Shown piece by piece: positions 18,714 to 26,801 of a DNA stretch of 64,000 bases. Source of the DNA: ELB16-189 sp018266435 (GTDB lineage Bacteria; Bacteroidota; Bacteroidia; Cytophagales; Cyclobacteriaceae); assembly GCA_030123525.1 (NCBI GenBank), contig CP126125.1:1054001-1118000 (forward strand). Reading direction: 5' to 3'. Within the stretch, counting starts at the first letter, position 1; each line of letters starts with the position of its first letter. The notes under the pieces are model-generated. The model ran no database searches. It saw nothing but the letters and a program-made list of their open reading frames with translations, and was not told where the DNA came from. The position numbers and the translations under genes are program-made.

Positions 18714-19742
18714 ATGGACATAAAACTTACCCAATATTCCCACGGAGCCGGCTGTGGTTGTAAAATTTCACCGGCCGTGCTCGATACTATTTTGCATTCT
18801 AATTTTCCTAAACAAAAATTCCCTTCCCTCTTGGTTGGCAACGAATCGAAAGACGATGCCGCAGTTTATGACTTGGGCGATGGAACGTGTATCATCAGCA
18901 CAACTGATTTTTTCATGCCCATTGTGGACGATGCCTTTACCTTTGGCGCGATCGCTTCCGTTAATGCTATTAGCGATGTATATGCCATGGGTGGTGAGCC
19001 TTTTATGGCCATTGCCATTCTCGGCTGGCCAATTAATAAACTCGCTCCCGAGGTGGCGAAAGAAGTTTTGGAAGGAAGCAGAAAAGTATGTTCCGAAGCG
19101 GGTATTCCGCTGGCCGGTGGCCACAGCATTGATTGCCCTGAGCCGGTTTTTGGTCTGGCTGTTTCAGGCAGAATAAAAAAAGAAGAGCTCAAACGAAATG
19201 ATACTGCCCAAGAGGGTTCACTTCTTTATTTGACCAAACCGATCGGTATAGGCATTGTAACTACTGCCCAAAAAAAGGGGATTGTAAAACAAGAGCATTT
19301 GCAAAAAGCCATTGACACAATGCTCACGTTAAACAAACCAGGAGAGCAATTTGGCAAACTTGATTACATCAATGCCATGACCGATGTAACGGGTTTTGGT
19401 CTGCTGGGTCACTTGTGCGAAATGTGCGAAGGCAGTAATCTATCCGCTGAAATAAGTCTTGACGATGTACCTCGTTTTAATTTTTTACAAGAATACATTC
19501 AACAAAAATCAATACCGGGTGGAACCGTAAGAAACTGGGAAAGTTATGGCCACAAAATCAGCGCGGTTACCGAAGAACAAATAGCCATCCTGGCCGATCC
19601 TCAAACCAGCGGTGGGCTGTTGGTTGCAGTAAATGCAAACAAGAAAGATGAATTTGAAAGTTTTTCCAAAAAATTAAAATTAGAAATAAAACCTTTTGGG
19701 AGACTCATCAAAAAACAATCAGCAGTAGTTGCCGTCAGTTGA
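18714..19742 (+). CDS. selD: Selenide, water dikinase (selenophosphate synthetase), Cys form
   Basis: A 342-residue protein of standard length. The N-terminal active-site loop HGAGCGCK has C14 and K17, aligning with Cys17 and Lys20 of E. coli SelD. It therefore uses cysteine rather than selenocysteine. ATP- and metal-binding elements follow: DDAAVYDLGDG, the TDFFMPIVDD strand and AGGHSIDCPEP. It makes selenophosphate from selenide and ATP. It is 55 bases downstream of mnmH, its probable sole client here. No selA or selB lies in the window. It converges with aroC, 2 bases apart. Confidence 0.95.
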   Translation: MDIKLTQYSHGAGCGCKISPAVLDTILHSNFPKQKFPSLLVGNESKDDAAVYDLGDGTCIISTTDFFMPIVDDAFTFGAIASVNAISDVYAMGGEPFMAIAILGWPINKLAPEVAKEVLEGSRKVCSEAGIPLAGGHSIDCPEPVFGLAVSGRIKKEELKRNDTAQEGSLLYLTKPIGIGIVTTAQKKGIVKQEHLQKAIDTMLTLNKPGEQFGKLDYINAMTDVTGFGLLGHLCEMCEGSNLSAEISLDDVPRFNFLQEYIQQKSIPGGTVRNWESYGHKISAVTEEQIAILADPQTSGGLLVAVNANKKDEFESFSKKLKLEIKPFGRLIKKQSAVVAVS

Positions 19743-19744
19743 TT

Positions 19745-20818
19745 TTATAATTTAGAAAGTTTTGCCAGTAGCAAAAAATCAACCATCACCAATGCCGCCA
19801 TGGCTTCAACAATTGGTACAGCGCGGGGAACTACGCAGGGATCATGCCGGCCTTTGCCCGAAACTGTGACTTCATTTCCGGCTTTGTCAACGCTCTGCTG
19901 GTCTTGCATGATCGTGGCTACGGGTTTGAATGCTACATTAAAATATATGTCTTCGCCATTACTAATGCCACCCTGAATACCACCAGAGTGATTCGTTTTA
20001 GTGCGGATGCGTTGGCCATCGTTATAAAACAGATCGTTATGCTGTGAGCCGCGAAGGTTTATTCCTTCAAAACCACTACCGTATTCAAACCCTTTCACCG
20101 CATTGATGCCAAGCATGGCATAACCTAACGCGGCATGGAGTTTATCAAACACCGGCTCGCCTAACCCTACCGGTGAGTTTTTGATTATCCCCGTCACCAT
20201 GCCGCCAATTGTATCGCGCTGCAGACGCACGTCATCAATCAATGCAATCATTTTTTCGGCTGTAACCGCATCCGGGCATCGCACAATGTTGTCTTCGGTT
20301 TTGCTAAGGTCAAGTTTTGTGTAATGTGGTGTTTTGATTTCTCCCACCTGAGAAACATAGGCATTGATTTCAATACCTGATTTTTTCAAAATCAATTTCG
20401 CAATAGCTCCGGCTGCTACCCGGGCTGCCGTTTCACGCGCAGAACTTCTTCCTCCCCCGCGGTAATCACGCACACCATACTTTATTTCGTACGTATAATC
20501 GGCATGTGAAGGGCGAAAATTTTCTGCAACATGGCTGTAATCTTTGCTGCGCTGGTCGGCATTTTCTATTACAATGGCAATTGGTGTACCGGTGGTTGCC
20601 CCTTCAAAAACTCCTGAAAGAATTTTGAATTTATCTTCTTCTTTTCGCTGTGTAGTAATTTTAGATTGCCCCGGTTTTCTTCGGTTCAGTTCGGATTGAA
20701 TAAACATTTCGTCAATTTCAACTCCGGCTGGGCAGCCGTCAATGACTGCTCCTATGGCTGTTCCGTGCGATTCGCCAAACGTTGTTACGGTAAATATTTT
20801 TCCAAAGATATTGCCCAT
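19745..20818 (-). CDS. aroC: Chorismate synthase
   Basis: A 357-residue protein with the family signatures: GESHGTAIGAVIDGCPAG at the N-terminus (contact with phosphate and flavin), RPSHADYTYEIKYGVRDYRGGGRSSARETAARVAAGA, and the C-terminal GRHDPCVVPRAVPIVEAM. It converts 5-enolpyruvylshikimate 3-phosphate to chorismate with reduced FMN, the last common step to aromatic amino acids. It stands downstream of batD on the minus strand with a 63-base gap, and converges with selD. Confidence 0.96.
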   Translation of the reverse strand: MGNIFGKIFTVTTFGESHGTAIGAVIDGCPAGVEIDEMFIQSELNRRKPGQSKITTQRKEEDKFKILSGVFEGATTGTPIAIVIENADQRSKDYSHVAENFRPSHADYTYEIKYGVRDYRGGGRSSARETAARVAAGAIAKLILKKSGIEINAYVSQVGEIKTPHYTKLDLSKTEDNIVRCPDAVTAEKMIALIDDVRLQRDTIGGMVTGIIKNSPVGLGEPVFDKLHAALGYAMLGINAVKGFEYGSGFEGINLRGSQHNDLFYNDGQRIRTKTNHSGGIQGGISNGEDIYFNVAFKPVATIMQDQQSVDKAGNEVTVSGKGRHDPCVVPRAVPIVEAMAALVMVDFLLLAKLSKL

Positions 20819-20881
20819 GCGGGCTTGAAGATAACGGCTTAATCAATGAAGCCCAAACCATTTTATTAAAAATGATCTACC

Positions 20882-22333
20882 TCAGGAGGCCGATCTTTTT
20901 TTGAGCAAAACAAAAATGACCACACCTGTTCCGGCAATTACTAAAATATTCACCAACCATTTCACCCACTGGCTGTCTGAATAGGTTTTCGGTGAATTAT
21001 CAGCAACTTCAATACGGTCGTAAAACGAACCTAAGTCATTGCTGCCGATGGATTGGTTTTTTTGGCTTTCGCCCGATACAGTTACCGTTAGTTGCGATTT
21101 GAGTGTATCGTATTTTTTAGTTTGAGGATTAAAAAATATCCATTGAAAATAATCGCCCAACTTAAATTCACCCGGTTCTTTGGGGATCATGAAATAACTG
21201 AATGTTTTTTTTCCACCCACATGGCCGCCCTCGCGTGTGATATTTTGTTTTACATTAGGCTCATAAAAATCAAAGGCCCCACTGTTGTTTACCACCGGCT
21301 TGGCAACACCCGAAATGTTTCCTTCGCCAAAAATGGTAAAATCATACGAAGCACTTTGCCCAGTTTTTAATTCTGTTTTACTGATGTGCTCCTCTAGCTT
21401 GTAATTTCCCACAGCCGCCACCTCGCGTAGCGGATGGGGCGGAAGTTCTTTTACTTTTATCGTCTTAGGCTTTGAATAAAATGTTTTAAAATCTTCTTGC
21501 CTGCTTTGGCCAAAGAACGAAGGATTTTTGGCCACTTTGTATTTAATCATTTCCAGCCCAATGCTGGGAAAAACAACAGACTGGTTATTAAGTGGAAAAA
21601 AGCCCGCCTGATAAATTTTATATTGGGTGTAGCGCTTACCGTTAACCTCAATCAATTCTCCGTCAATATTTTCAATGTTGAAATTTTCTTCCCAACAATT
21701 GGTGGGTTTTATTTTTTTGAGAATCTCCGAGAGTTGCTTTCCTAAATCATGAAACTGCATAGGGGCGCGGTTGTTTTCGGCAATGAGAAAGGAGAGAGTT
21801 GCCGTAAACCCTTCGCCTACATACACTTCGTCTTTGTTGGTGGTGAGCGCCAGAAGCGCATCTTCCTTTATATCCACAAACTCTGTGGGTTGCTTTCGGC
21901 CAAAAAAATCTTCAAATGGATCGCGGTTAAAAAAGCTGCGAAACGGATCGTTTTGTTGTGCCTGCACGGGGGCTCCTACTTTTATTTTTTTTCCTGAAAC
22001 GGAAACAAGCTGATCGTTTACTTTCATTTTAAACGAAGGCACCGTAACTACTCCTTGTCGCACGGGCGCGTAGGTCATGATAATGGTTTGCGAAGAACTG
22101 ATTTGTCCGTTGGTGATGTTGGTTTGCGAAGAAGAAGAAGTGCCGCGTTTCTGCAGCCCCTCAATATCAGGAAAATTGTCGTAGCTCTTTAGTTGTGTGT
22201 TGTTTACCGTTACACTTATCGTCCAGGCTTGGTTCAGGCCAATTTCATCAGGACCTAATTGAATTTGAATTTGTTGAGCAAACATAGAGCCGCTCAAAAG
22301 CGATAAAACAGCAAATAGAAGAATTCGTATCAT
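20882..22333 (-). CDS. batD: BatD family protein
   Basis: A 483-residue protein. It has a signal peptide (MIRILLFAVLSLLSGSMFAQ), repeated beta-sandwich Oxygen_tol/BatD domains (typical QIQIQLGPDEIGLNQAWTISVTVNN opening), and one C-terminal transmembrane helix (WLVNILVIAGTGVVIFVLLKK) before a short basic tail. BatD belongs to the Bacteroides aerotolerance operon with BatA, B, C and E; their role is probably envelope stress tolerance. None of the partners is in this window, so this copy is separate from a bat operon. Confidence 0.88.
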   Translation of the reverse strand: MIRILLFAVLSLLSGSMFAQQIQIQLGPDEIGLNQAWTISVTVNNTQLKSYDNFPDIEGLQKRGTSSSSQTNITNGQISSSQTIIMTYAPVRQGVVTVPSFKMKVNDQLVSVSGKKIKVGAPVQAQQNDPFRSFFNRDPFEDFFGRKQPTEFVDIKEDALLALTTNKDEVYVGEGFTATLSFLIAENNRAPMQFHDLGKQLSEILKKIKPTNCWEENFNIENIDGELIEVNGKRYTQYKIYQAGFFPLNNQSVVFPSIGLEMIKYKVAKNPSFFGQSRQEDFKTFYSKPKTIKVKELPPHPLREVAAVGNYKLEEHISKTELKTGQSASYDFTIFGEGNISGVAKPVVNNSGAFDFYEPNVKQNITREGGHVGGKKTFSYFMIPKEPGEFKLGDYFQWIFFNPQTKKYDTLKSQLTVTVSGESQKNQSIGSNDLGSFYDRIEVADNSPKTYSDSQWVKWLVNILVIAGTGVVIFVLLKKRSAS

Positions 22334-22372
22334 AAAAATTTAATGCAACGAGTTGCGCAATTCATTGCGGTA

Positions 22373-22380
22373 CAAAAATA
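22373..22380 (-). promoter_or_regulatory. Possible -7 element of the batD-aroC unit
   Basis: The minus strand reads TATTTTTG (TAnnTTTG), 39 bases before the batD start. No clear -33 box is seen. Confidence 0.35.
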
Positions 22381-22479
22381 AAATTCTTTCCATGGACTTA
22401 CTAAAACCTTTTTGTACCTTCATCGTCTAATAGCACAGTGGGGCAGGCGGCTTCAATTTTTTAAACAAAATTTTTAATC

Positions 22480-22671
22480 ATGAAGATGTTGAATTATGTC
22501 AAAAAGATTCTCACCCGGGTGAGTTTTGACGCCCGACTCTTTGAAAAAGAGCTGCGGAAGGCCATCAAAATGTTGATTGCCGAAGAAGTGCAGGAGTTGC
22601 GTAATTGGTGTTATGCCAATTATGGTAGTCAATACGAGGCAATATTAAATCGGTGCTTCGTACTCGCGTAA
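22480..22671 (+). CDS. Small conserved-looking protein, 63 residues
   Basis: The 63-residue product is MKMLNYVKKILTR... then DARLFEKELRKAIKMLIAEEVQELRNWCY and a Cys near the C-terminus (LNRCFVLA). It looks like two amphipathic helices with no export signal. The gene has its own rho-independent terminator 25 bases after the stop and sits in a 146-base upstream gap, so it looks like an independent single-gene transcript. The family resembles small uncharacterised Bacteroidota proteins. No function can be assigned. Confidence 0.7.
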   Translation: MKMLNYVKKILTRVSFDARLFEKELRKAIKMLIAEEVQELRNWCYANYGSQYEAILNRCFVLA

Positions 22672-22695
22672 AAAGAATGTTAACCTTATTTAAAG

Positions 22696-22716
22696 ACCCG
22701 CCTAGTGCGGGTTTTT
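22696..22716 (+). terminator. Rho-independent terminator after the 63-residue gene
   Basis: ACCCGC-CTAGT-GCGGGT forms a 5-6 bp GC-rich stem with a 5-base loop, followed directly by TTTTTATTTTT on the plus strand. It lies 25 bases after the stop codon. Confidence 0.85.
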
Positions 22717-22914
22717 ATTTTTCTGACCCCTTGAGTATTGGCTCTCCTGCCTTGTTGAAGTTGTGAGTAATTTTAACATGGTGCGCGCCAACCTGACTAA
22801 GTTGCCCCAATGTTTACACAAGAAACTGTTTAACACGGCCGTGGCCTCATCCTTTCTCAGGCATCGCCTCCTCTTGTTGAAAATACATAGCCGGATACGG
22901 TGCCAGAAAATTTT

Positions 22915-23118
22915 TTACGAGTTGATTAACTCTTTCAAGACCCTCGATATTTCAAATAGTTTATCGAGCGAGGGTTGCCTACGGTTGTTTACGTAATTAT
23001 TTACCGTCCTTAATTCCAGATCCAACTCACCGGCAAGCCACCCTTGTGTCTTGCCGTTGTTCAGCAGCACTTCTCTGATCAGGTTTAATTTGCCGGCCGG
23101 TGTTTTGTGTTTTGGCAC
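22915..23118 (-). CDS. Short XRE-family helix-turn-helix regulator
   Basis: A 67-residue protein that is almost only a Cro/C1-type HTH: KLNLIREVLLNNGKTQGWLAGELDLELRTVNNYVNNRRQPSLDKLFEIS. It should bind DNA as a dimer. The C-terminus reads RVLKELINS, whereas relatives usually have a few residues more between the last helix (RVL) and the RELI ending, so a small in-frame deletion is possible. It is divergent to the secreted-protein gene at 23150, which it may regulate. The 243 bases beyond it, 22672-22914, hold a terminator but no convincing gene. Confidence 0.75.
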   Translation of the reverse strand: MPKHKTPAGKLNLIREVLLNNGKTQGWLAGELDLELRTVNNYVNNRRQPSLDKLFEISRVLKELINS

Positions 23119-23149
23119 AGCACAAATTAGGCCGTTGCTCCTTTTTTGT

Positions 23150-23740
23150 GTGAGAACGAAATGTTCCTATATTGCGTCTGAACAAAAAACCTATTCTTAC
23201 CTGTCTATTGTTTTTATGCTATCAGCGTTTGCCTGGAGCCAGGCACAAGAGTTGCCCGAGTACATTAACTATGCAACTGCGTGGAACTCAACAACCAATA
23301 CAAGCACTCCTTTGGCTCAAGAAGAAGGTGAGTCAAAAACTAAAGTCGGTGCGCAAGTCCTTTTACCAACAGCCCCTCTTGCTAAGCATAAATTAGTTAT
23401 GAAATTTAGTGGGTTGAAATCGGTATCTAGAATAAAAGCAGAGGATACTTTAAAGATTTTTGTAAAAATTGATAAAGAAACTAATCCTGAAGGTCTGTTT
23501 AAAATATATAAGGCAAAAGTCAAAAGCAGTATTCGCGAGGTTTTGTATGGAACTATCAATGTAAATAGTGGTACAAACCGGTTAGATGGAGATTTCTCAT
23601 ATACCATTAAAAAAATTTCACCTGGTGTATTCAGGCTGAGTGTTGTGGGGCCGAAATCAGGTGATGAATTGTTCCTTTTCCTAAGTTCTCACGATAGTAA
23701 TGAGAAATTTCTCGCCAAACTTTCTCTTGGAATAGACTAA
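23150..23740 (+). CDS. Secreted protein of unknown function, start uncertain
   Basis: From GTG 23150 this is 196 residues. The signal-like segment SYLSIVFMLSAFAWSQAQ is preceded by an unusually long, weakly basic leader. The mature part starts ELPEYINYATAW and has a beta-rich domain (GAQVLLPTAPLAKHKLVMKFSG... and INVNSGTNRLDGDFSY). In the next frame a TTG at 23172 starts RLNKKPILTCLLFL, a better signal n-region, running through six adenines. A frameshift in that A-run may therefore have damaged the N-terminus. Earlier in-frame starts would overlap the HTH gene. It precedes the DUF4282 gene by 19 bases. Function unknown. Confidence 0.6.
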   Translation: MRTKCSYIASEQKTYSYLSIVFMLSAFAWSQAQELPEYINYATAWNSTTNTSTPLAQEEGESKTKVGAQVLLPTAPLAKHKLVMKFSGLKSVSRIKAEDTLKIFVKIDKETNPEGLFKIYKAKVKSSIREVLYGTINVNSGTNRLDGDFSYTIKKISPGVFRLSVVGPKSGDELFLFLSSHDSNEKFLAKLSLGID

Positions 23741-23759
23741 TAACCAAAAACCAAACCTT

Positions 23760-24017
23760 ATGAAAAACAAATTATTCTTTTTCGACACAATGATCACTCC
23801 TAAGATCATTACGTTCATTTACTGGCTGCTCTTACTTGTTGATGTTGGCTACAGCCTCAGCACCATGTTTAGCGGATACGAAGGCTTTACATTCACCAAG
23901 TTCATTATGGGACTTGTTTATATGGTTATCGGTGCAGTTGCCATCCGCATTTGGTGCGAACTGATGATCGTCATTTTTAAGATCAACGAAAACCTGAGCA
24001 ACCTCAACAAGAAATAA
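23760..24017 (+). CDS. DUF4282 small membrane protein
   Basis: An 85-residue protein with two transmembrane helices. It opens LFFFDTMITPKIITFIYWLLLL and ends GAVAIRIWCELMIVIFKINENLSNL, the DUF4282 pattern with the conserved R-WCEL motif. The domain has no known activity. It likely shares a transcript with the secreted protein 19 bases upstream and is followed by two GC-rich hairpins. Confidence 0.85.
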   Translation: MKNKLFFFDTMITPKIITFIYWLLLLVDVGYSLSTMFSGYEGFTFTKFIMGLVYMVIGAVAIRIWCELMIVIFKINENLSNLNKK

Positions 24018-24025
24018 CCAATCAA

Positions 24026-24113
24026 GTATCGTCTCCGGTAAGTTTAAACCAAGAACGGCCGGTGACGATACGATTATCCTCTTTGCATCGTCCCCGAAAA
24101 CGGGAGACGATGC
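24026..24113. repeat. Two tandem hairpins sharing ATCGTC arms
   Basis: Hairpin 1 (24026-24071) pairs GTATCGTCtCCGG with CCGGtGACGATAC around a 20-base loop. Hairpin 2 (24085-24113) pairs GCATCGTC and CCCG with CGGG and GACGATGC around AAAA. Both use the same ATCGTC/GACGAT arms. They lie between the convergent DUF4282 and DUF5946 genes. Neither is followed by a T-run, so a simple terminator role is not well supported. Confidence 0.65.
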
Positions 24114-24124
24114 GGAGTAAAAGT

Positions 24125-24541
24125 TTATTTTAATCGCTCCCTCATCAATTTTCTGATTTCTTCGTGGCTTGCCGAATAGGCCATCCAAACTTCTTTGCAC
24201 CAATCCATAATTTTTTCGTCCCGAAGAACACCTTCTTTTGTTTTGAGCACATCAGCCACATTAATATACCCTCGTGCAACCGGAAGTGTAATGCTCGGCC
24301 AATCGCCTTTGTTTTTTGCTAACCTCATGTGAGCCAATTGCGCATCTCTACCTGATCGGCCTTGTTCAATCACTAAGTAAAGACCCACTAAGGCAAAAAT
24401 TATTTTAATAGGCTTTGTTTTTTCATCTGCTGTTTGCGCGGCAAACGCATCGACAGCCAATTGATGAATAAAATAAGTTGAGTTGTGATGCGAGAGTGTG
24501 TAGAGTGACAGCTGAAGAAATTTTTCTATCTCATTTTTCAT
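24125..24541 (-). CDS. DUF5946 family protein
   Basis: A 138-residue protein, mainly helical, with the HQLAVDAFAAQ motif that marks DUF5946, followed by IKIIFALVGLYLVIEQGRSG and a WPSITLP segment. Activity is unknown. Its start lies inside the end of queG (11-base overlap), so the two are co-transcribed, but I know of no functional relation. Confidence 0.75.
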   Translation of the reverse strand: MKNEIEKFLQLSLYTLSHHNSTYFIHQLAVDAFAAQTADEKTKPIKIIFALVGLYLVIEQGRSGRDAQLAHMRLAKNKGDWPSITLPVARGYINVADVLKTKEGVLRDEKIMDWCKEVWMAYSASHEEIRKLMRERLK

Positions 24542-25460
24542 TTGTCACAACCTCAATATTTCTTTTCAGCCCTGATAATTTCGTTCTTTTTACAGCCGAT
24601 TTTTTAAACAGCTTTTGAAATATTTCTTCGGTAATTTCTTTCCAGTCGCTAGTGCTCATTTTTTCAAGATCAGGGTGTGGCAAAAATCTTTTTTCTTGAT
24701 GTGGTTTTGAAAACCGGTTCCACGGGCACACCTCCTGGCAGATATCACACCCAAAAATCCAGTTTTCAAATTTGCCTTCTTGTTCTACCGGAATCTCATC
24801 TTTCAGCTCAATGGTCAGGTACGATATACATTTGCTTCCATCCACCACATACGGTTGGGGAATGGCATCCGTTGGGCAGGCATCCATGCACGCGGTGCAG
24901 GTGCCGCAATAGTCTTTTACCGGGCCATCGTATTCCAGTTCCAGGTCAATAATCAGTTCTGCCAAAAAGAAAAAACTGCCCATGCTCTTGTTCAGCAACA
25001 GCGAATTTTTTCCGATCCACCCCAAGCCCGATCTTTTTGCCCATACCCGTTCGTGTACAGGGGCAGAGTCCACAAAAGCGCGGCCGGTTATTTCTCCTGT
25101 TTGTTCTTGAAGTCGTTCGATAAAAATTTTCAGTTTGTCTTTTATTACAAAATGATAATCCTCACCGTAAGCATACTTGGCAATTTTCAATGATCCGTTT
25201 TGCGCCAAATCTTTTTCAGGAAAATAATTATACCCCAAGCTCACCACCGACTTTGAGCCCGGCACCAGCAGCCGCGGATCCAGCCGCAGGTCAAAATTTT
25301 TTTCGAGGTAGTGCATCTGCCCGGCATACCCGCGTTTCAGCCATTCTTCTAATCGCGGGGCTTCTTCTTCTAAAAATTCCGCTTTAGAAATACCGCAAAA
25401 ACTAAAGCCCAGTTCGCTTGATAGCGATCGGATCAGTTTCGTATTTTCAGATTTACTCAC
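24531..25460 (-). CDS. queG: Epoxyqueuosine reductase
   Basis: A 309-residue protein. The N-terminal half is the cobalamin-binding domain (SSELGFSFCGISKAEF at the start; AYGEDYHFVIKDKL in the middle). Two [4Fe-4S] clusters follow, marked by CGTCTACMDACPTDAI and CDICQEVCPWN. The enzyme reduces epoxyqueuosine to queuosine at tRNA position 34. Relatives are longer because of C-terminal HEAT repeats; this one ends soon after the second cluster, the common short form. It overlaps the DUF5946 gene downstream. Confidence 0.94.
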   Translation of the reverse strand: MSKSENTKLIRSLSSELGFSFCGISKAEFLEEEAPRLEEWLKRGYAGQMHYLEKNFDLRLDPRLLVPGSKSVVSLGYNYFPEKDLAQNGSLKIAKYAYGEDYHFVIKDKLKIFIERLQEQTGEITGRAFVDSAPVHERVWAKRSGLGWIGKNSLLLNKSMGSFFFLAELIIDLELEYDGPVKDYCGTCTACMDACPTDAIPQPYVVDGSKCISYLTIELKDEIPVEQEGKFENWIFGCDICQEVCPWNRFSKPHQEKRFLPHPDLEKMSTSDWKEITEEIFQKLFKKSAVKRTKLSGLKRNIEVVTNEK

Positions 25461-25528
25461 AAAGCAATTTACGGGTTACAATTTACGAACCGTGATGTTA
25501 TTTGTCCCTTCAAATCATAAATCTATTG

Positions 25529-25536
25529 TAGCTTTG
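25529..25536 (+). promoter_or_regulatory. Candidate -7 element before the cytidylyltransferase gene
   Basis: TAGCTTTG matches TAnnTTTG exactly, 5 bases before the GTG at 25542. TTTG at 25501-25504 is the nearest -33-like box but at 24-base spacing. If used, the transcript would be nearly leaderless. Confidence 0.4.
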
Positions 25537-25541
25537 CTTTC

Positions 25542-26018
25542 GTGACTTACAATAAAATAAAATCACTACCTGAAGCGACCACGCAAGTAAAGGCTTGGCA
25601 AAATGCCGGACTAAAAGTGGTATTTACCAACGGCTGCTTTGACTTACTGCATTTGGGCCATGTTGACTACCTGGAAAAGGCCAGAAGCATGGGCGATAAA
25701 TTAGTGCTGGGACTGAATTCAGATAACTCGGTAAGCCGGTTTAAAGGGCCAGAGCGTCCGCTGCAAGACCAACAGTCAAGGGCCAGGGTTTTGGCGGCTT
25801 TACAGTTTGTGGATTTGGTAGTTTTATTTGATGAAGACACTCCGCTTAATCTGATTTCCCAACTCCTTCCCAATATTCTCGTTAAAGGCAGTGACTATTT
25901 GGCAGAAAACATTGTTGGCGCAGATGTTGTTAAAAAAAATGGAGGCGAGGTAAAAACCATTGATTTTGTGCCAGGATATTCTACCACGCGGATTGTTGAA
26001 AAAATTAAACGTACATAA
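25542..26018 (+). CDS. rfaE2: RfaE2-type heptose-1-phosphate adenylyltransferase
   Basis: A 158-residue protein (GTG start) of the nucleotidyltransferase fold. The signature VFTNGCFDLLHLGHVDYL holds the HxGH nucleotide motif, and VPGYSTTRIVEKI is the C-terminal ISSTxI-like motif. It is the free-standing C-terminal half of E. coli HldE, activating D-glycero-beta-D-manno-heptose 1-phosphate to the ADP sugar. The N-terminal kinase part is not adjacent. Other cytidylyltransferases look alike, but the GPERPLQDQQSRARVLAAL segment is typical of this branch. Confidence 0.88.
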   Translation: MTYNKIKSLPEATTQVKAWQNAGLKVVFTNGCFDLLHLGHVDYLEKARSMGDKLVLGLNSDNSVSRFKGPERPLQDQQSRARVLAALQFVDLVVLFDEDTPLNLISQLLPNILVKGSDYLAENIVGADVVKKNGGEVKTIDFVPGYSTTRIVEKIKRT

Positions 26019-26030
26019 ACAAAATAAGCT

Positions 26031-26732
26031 ATGGGATTTGGAGCCTTGATTATTACCGGATTTTTTATGATTGTAGGAATGATCGTCAGTTCACGCCTGA
26101 AATCAAAATTTAAAAAATACAGTGAAGTACAACTGGCCCGCGACTTAACCGGGGCTGAAGTAGCGAGACTCATGCTGGCCGATAACGGAATTCATGATGT
26201 GCAGGTAATCAGCGTAGAAGGTCAGCTAAGTGACCACTACAACCCTGCCAATAAAACCGTTAACCTCAGTCATGACGTATTCTACGGCCGCAATGCGGCT
26301 GCTACGGCTGTAGCCGCACACGAGTGTGGCCATGCTGTGCAACATGCCAATGCCTACCAGTGGCTGCAGTTCCGCTCGGCTATGGTGCCAGTTCAAAGCA
26401 TCAGCGCCAAAGTGATCAACTTCATTTTTATCGCTATGATGTTTGGCGCTTTTGCCGTAAAGGGACTGTTTTCGTTCAACACGGCATTGCTTGTAATCAT
26501 CGCCTGTTATGGCGTGTTTGCTTTATTTTCCCTCATTACTTTGCCCGTAGAATTTGATGCCAGCAAGCGTGCACTGGCCTGGATTGAAGCCCGGGGGATT
26601 GTAACTCGTCAGGAACATGACATGGCCAAAGATGCCCTAAATACAGCGGCTACAACCTACGTGGTGGCGGCCATAGGTGCCATTACCATGCTGTTGTATT
26701 ATGTGATGATTTACCTCGGCCGAAGAGATTAA
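26031..26732 (+). CDS. Zinc metallopeptidase, YugP family
   Basis: A 233-residue membrane protein. An N-terminal helix (GALIITGFFMIVGMIV) is followed by LTGAEVARLMLADNGI and the zinc site HECGHAVQH (HExxH), then by two or three hydrophobic segments. YugP-type putative membrane-bound zinc peptidases have no well-defined substrate. It follows rfaE2 by 12 bases and ends 19 bases before a strong terminator, closing that transcript. Confidence 0.88.
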   Translation: MGFGALIITGFFMIVGMIVSSRLKSKFKKYSEVQLARDLTGAEVARLMLADNGIHDVQVISVEGQLSDHYNPANKTVNLSHDVFYGRNAAATAVAAHECGHAVQHANAYQWLQFRSAMVPVQSISAKVINFIFIAMMFGAFAVKGLFSFNTALLVIIACYGVFALFSLITLPVEFDASKRALAWIEARGIVTRQEHDMAKDALNTAATTYVVAAIGAITMLLYYVMIYLGRRD

Positions 26733-26751
26733 CAAACTATTTTGATTACCA

Positions 26752-26782
26752 AAAGCCTGAGCCAAAATACTCAGGCTTTTTT
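26752..26782 (+). terminator. Rho-independent terminator after the YugP gene
   Basis: AAAGCCTGAG and CTCAGGCTTT form a perfect 10-bp stem around an 8-base loop, and the T-run continues to 26782 on the plus strand. Confidence 0.92.
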
Positions 26783-26801
26783 ATTCCTGAAAATCCCAAT
26801 C

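Noticed and set aside
22672..22914. Possible decayed gene downstream of the HTH gene on the minus strand
   Set aside because: An open stretch exists but contains no start, motif or family resemblance.
22763..22996. Plus-strand 77-codon frame overlapping the HTH gene
   Set aside because: It is opposite to an HTH protein with clear homology-like motifs, and its product shows no pattern.
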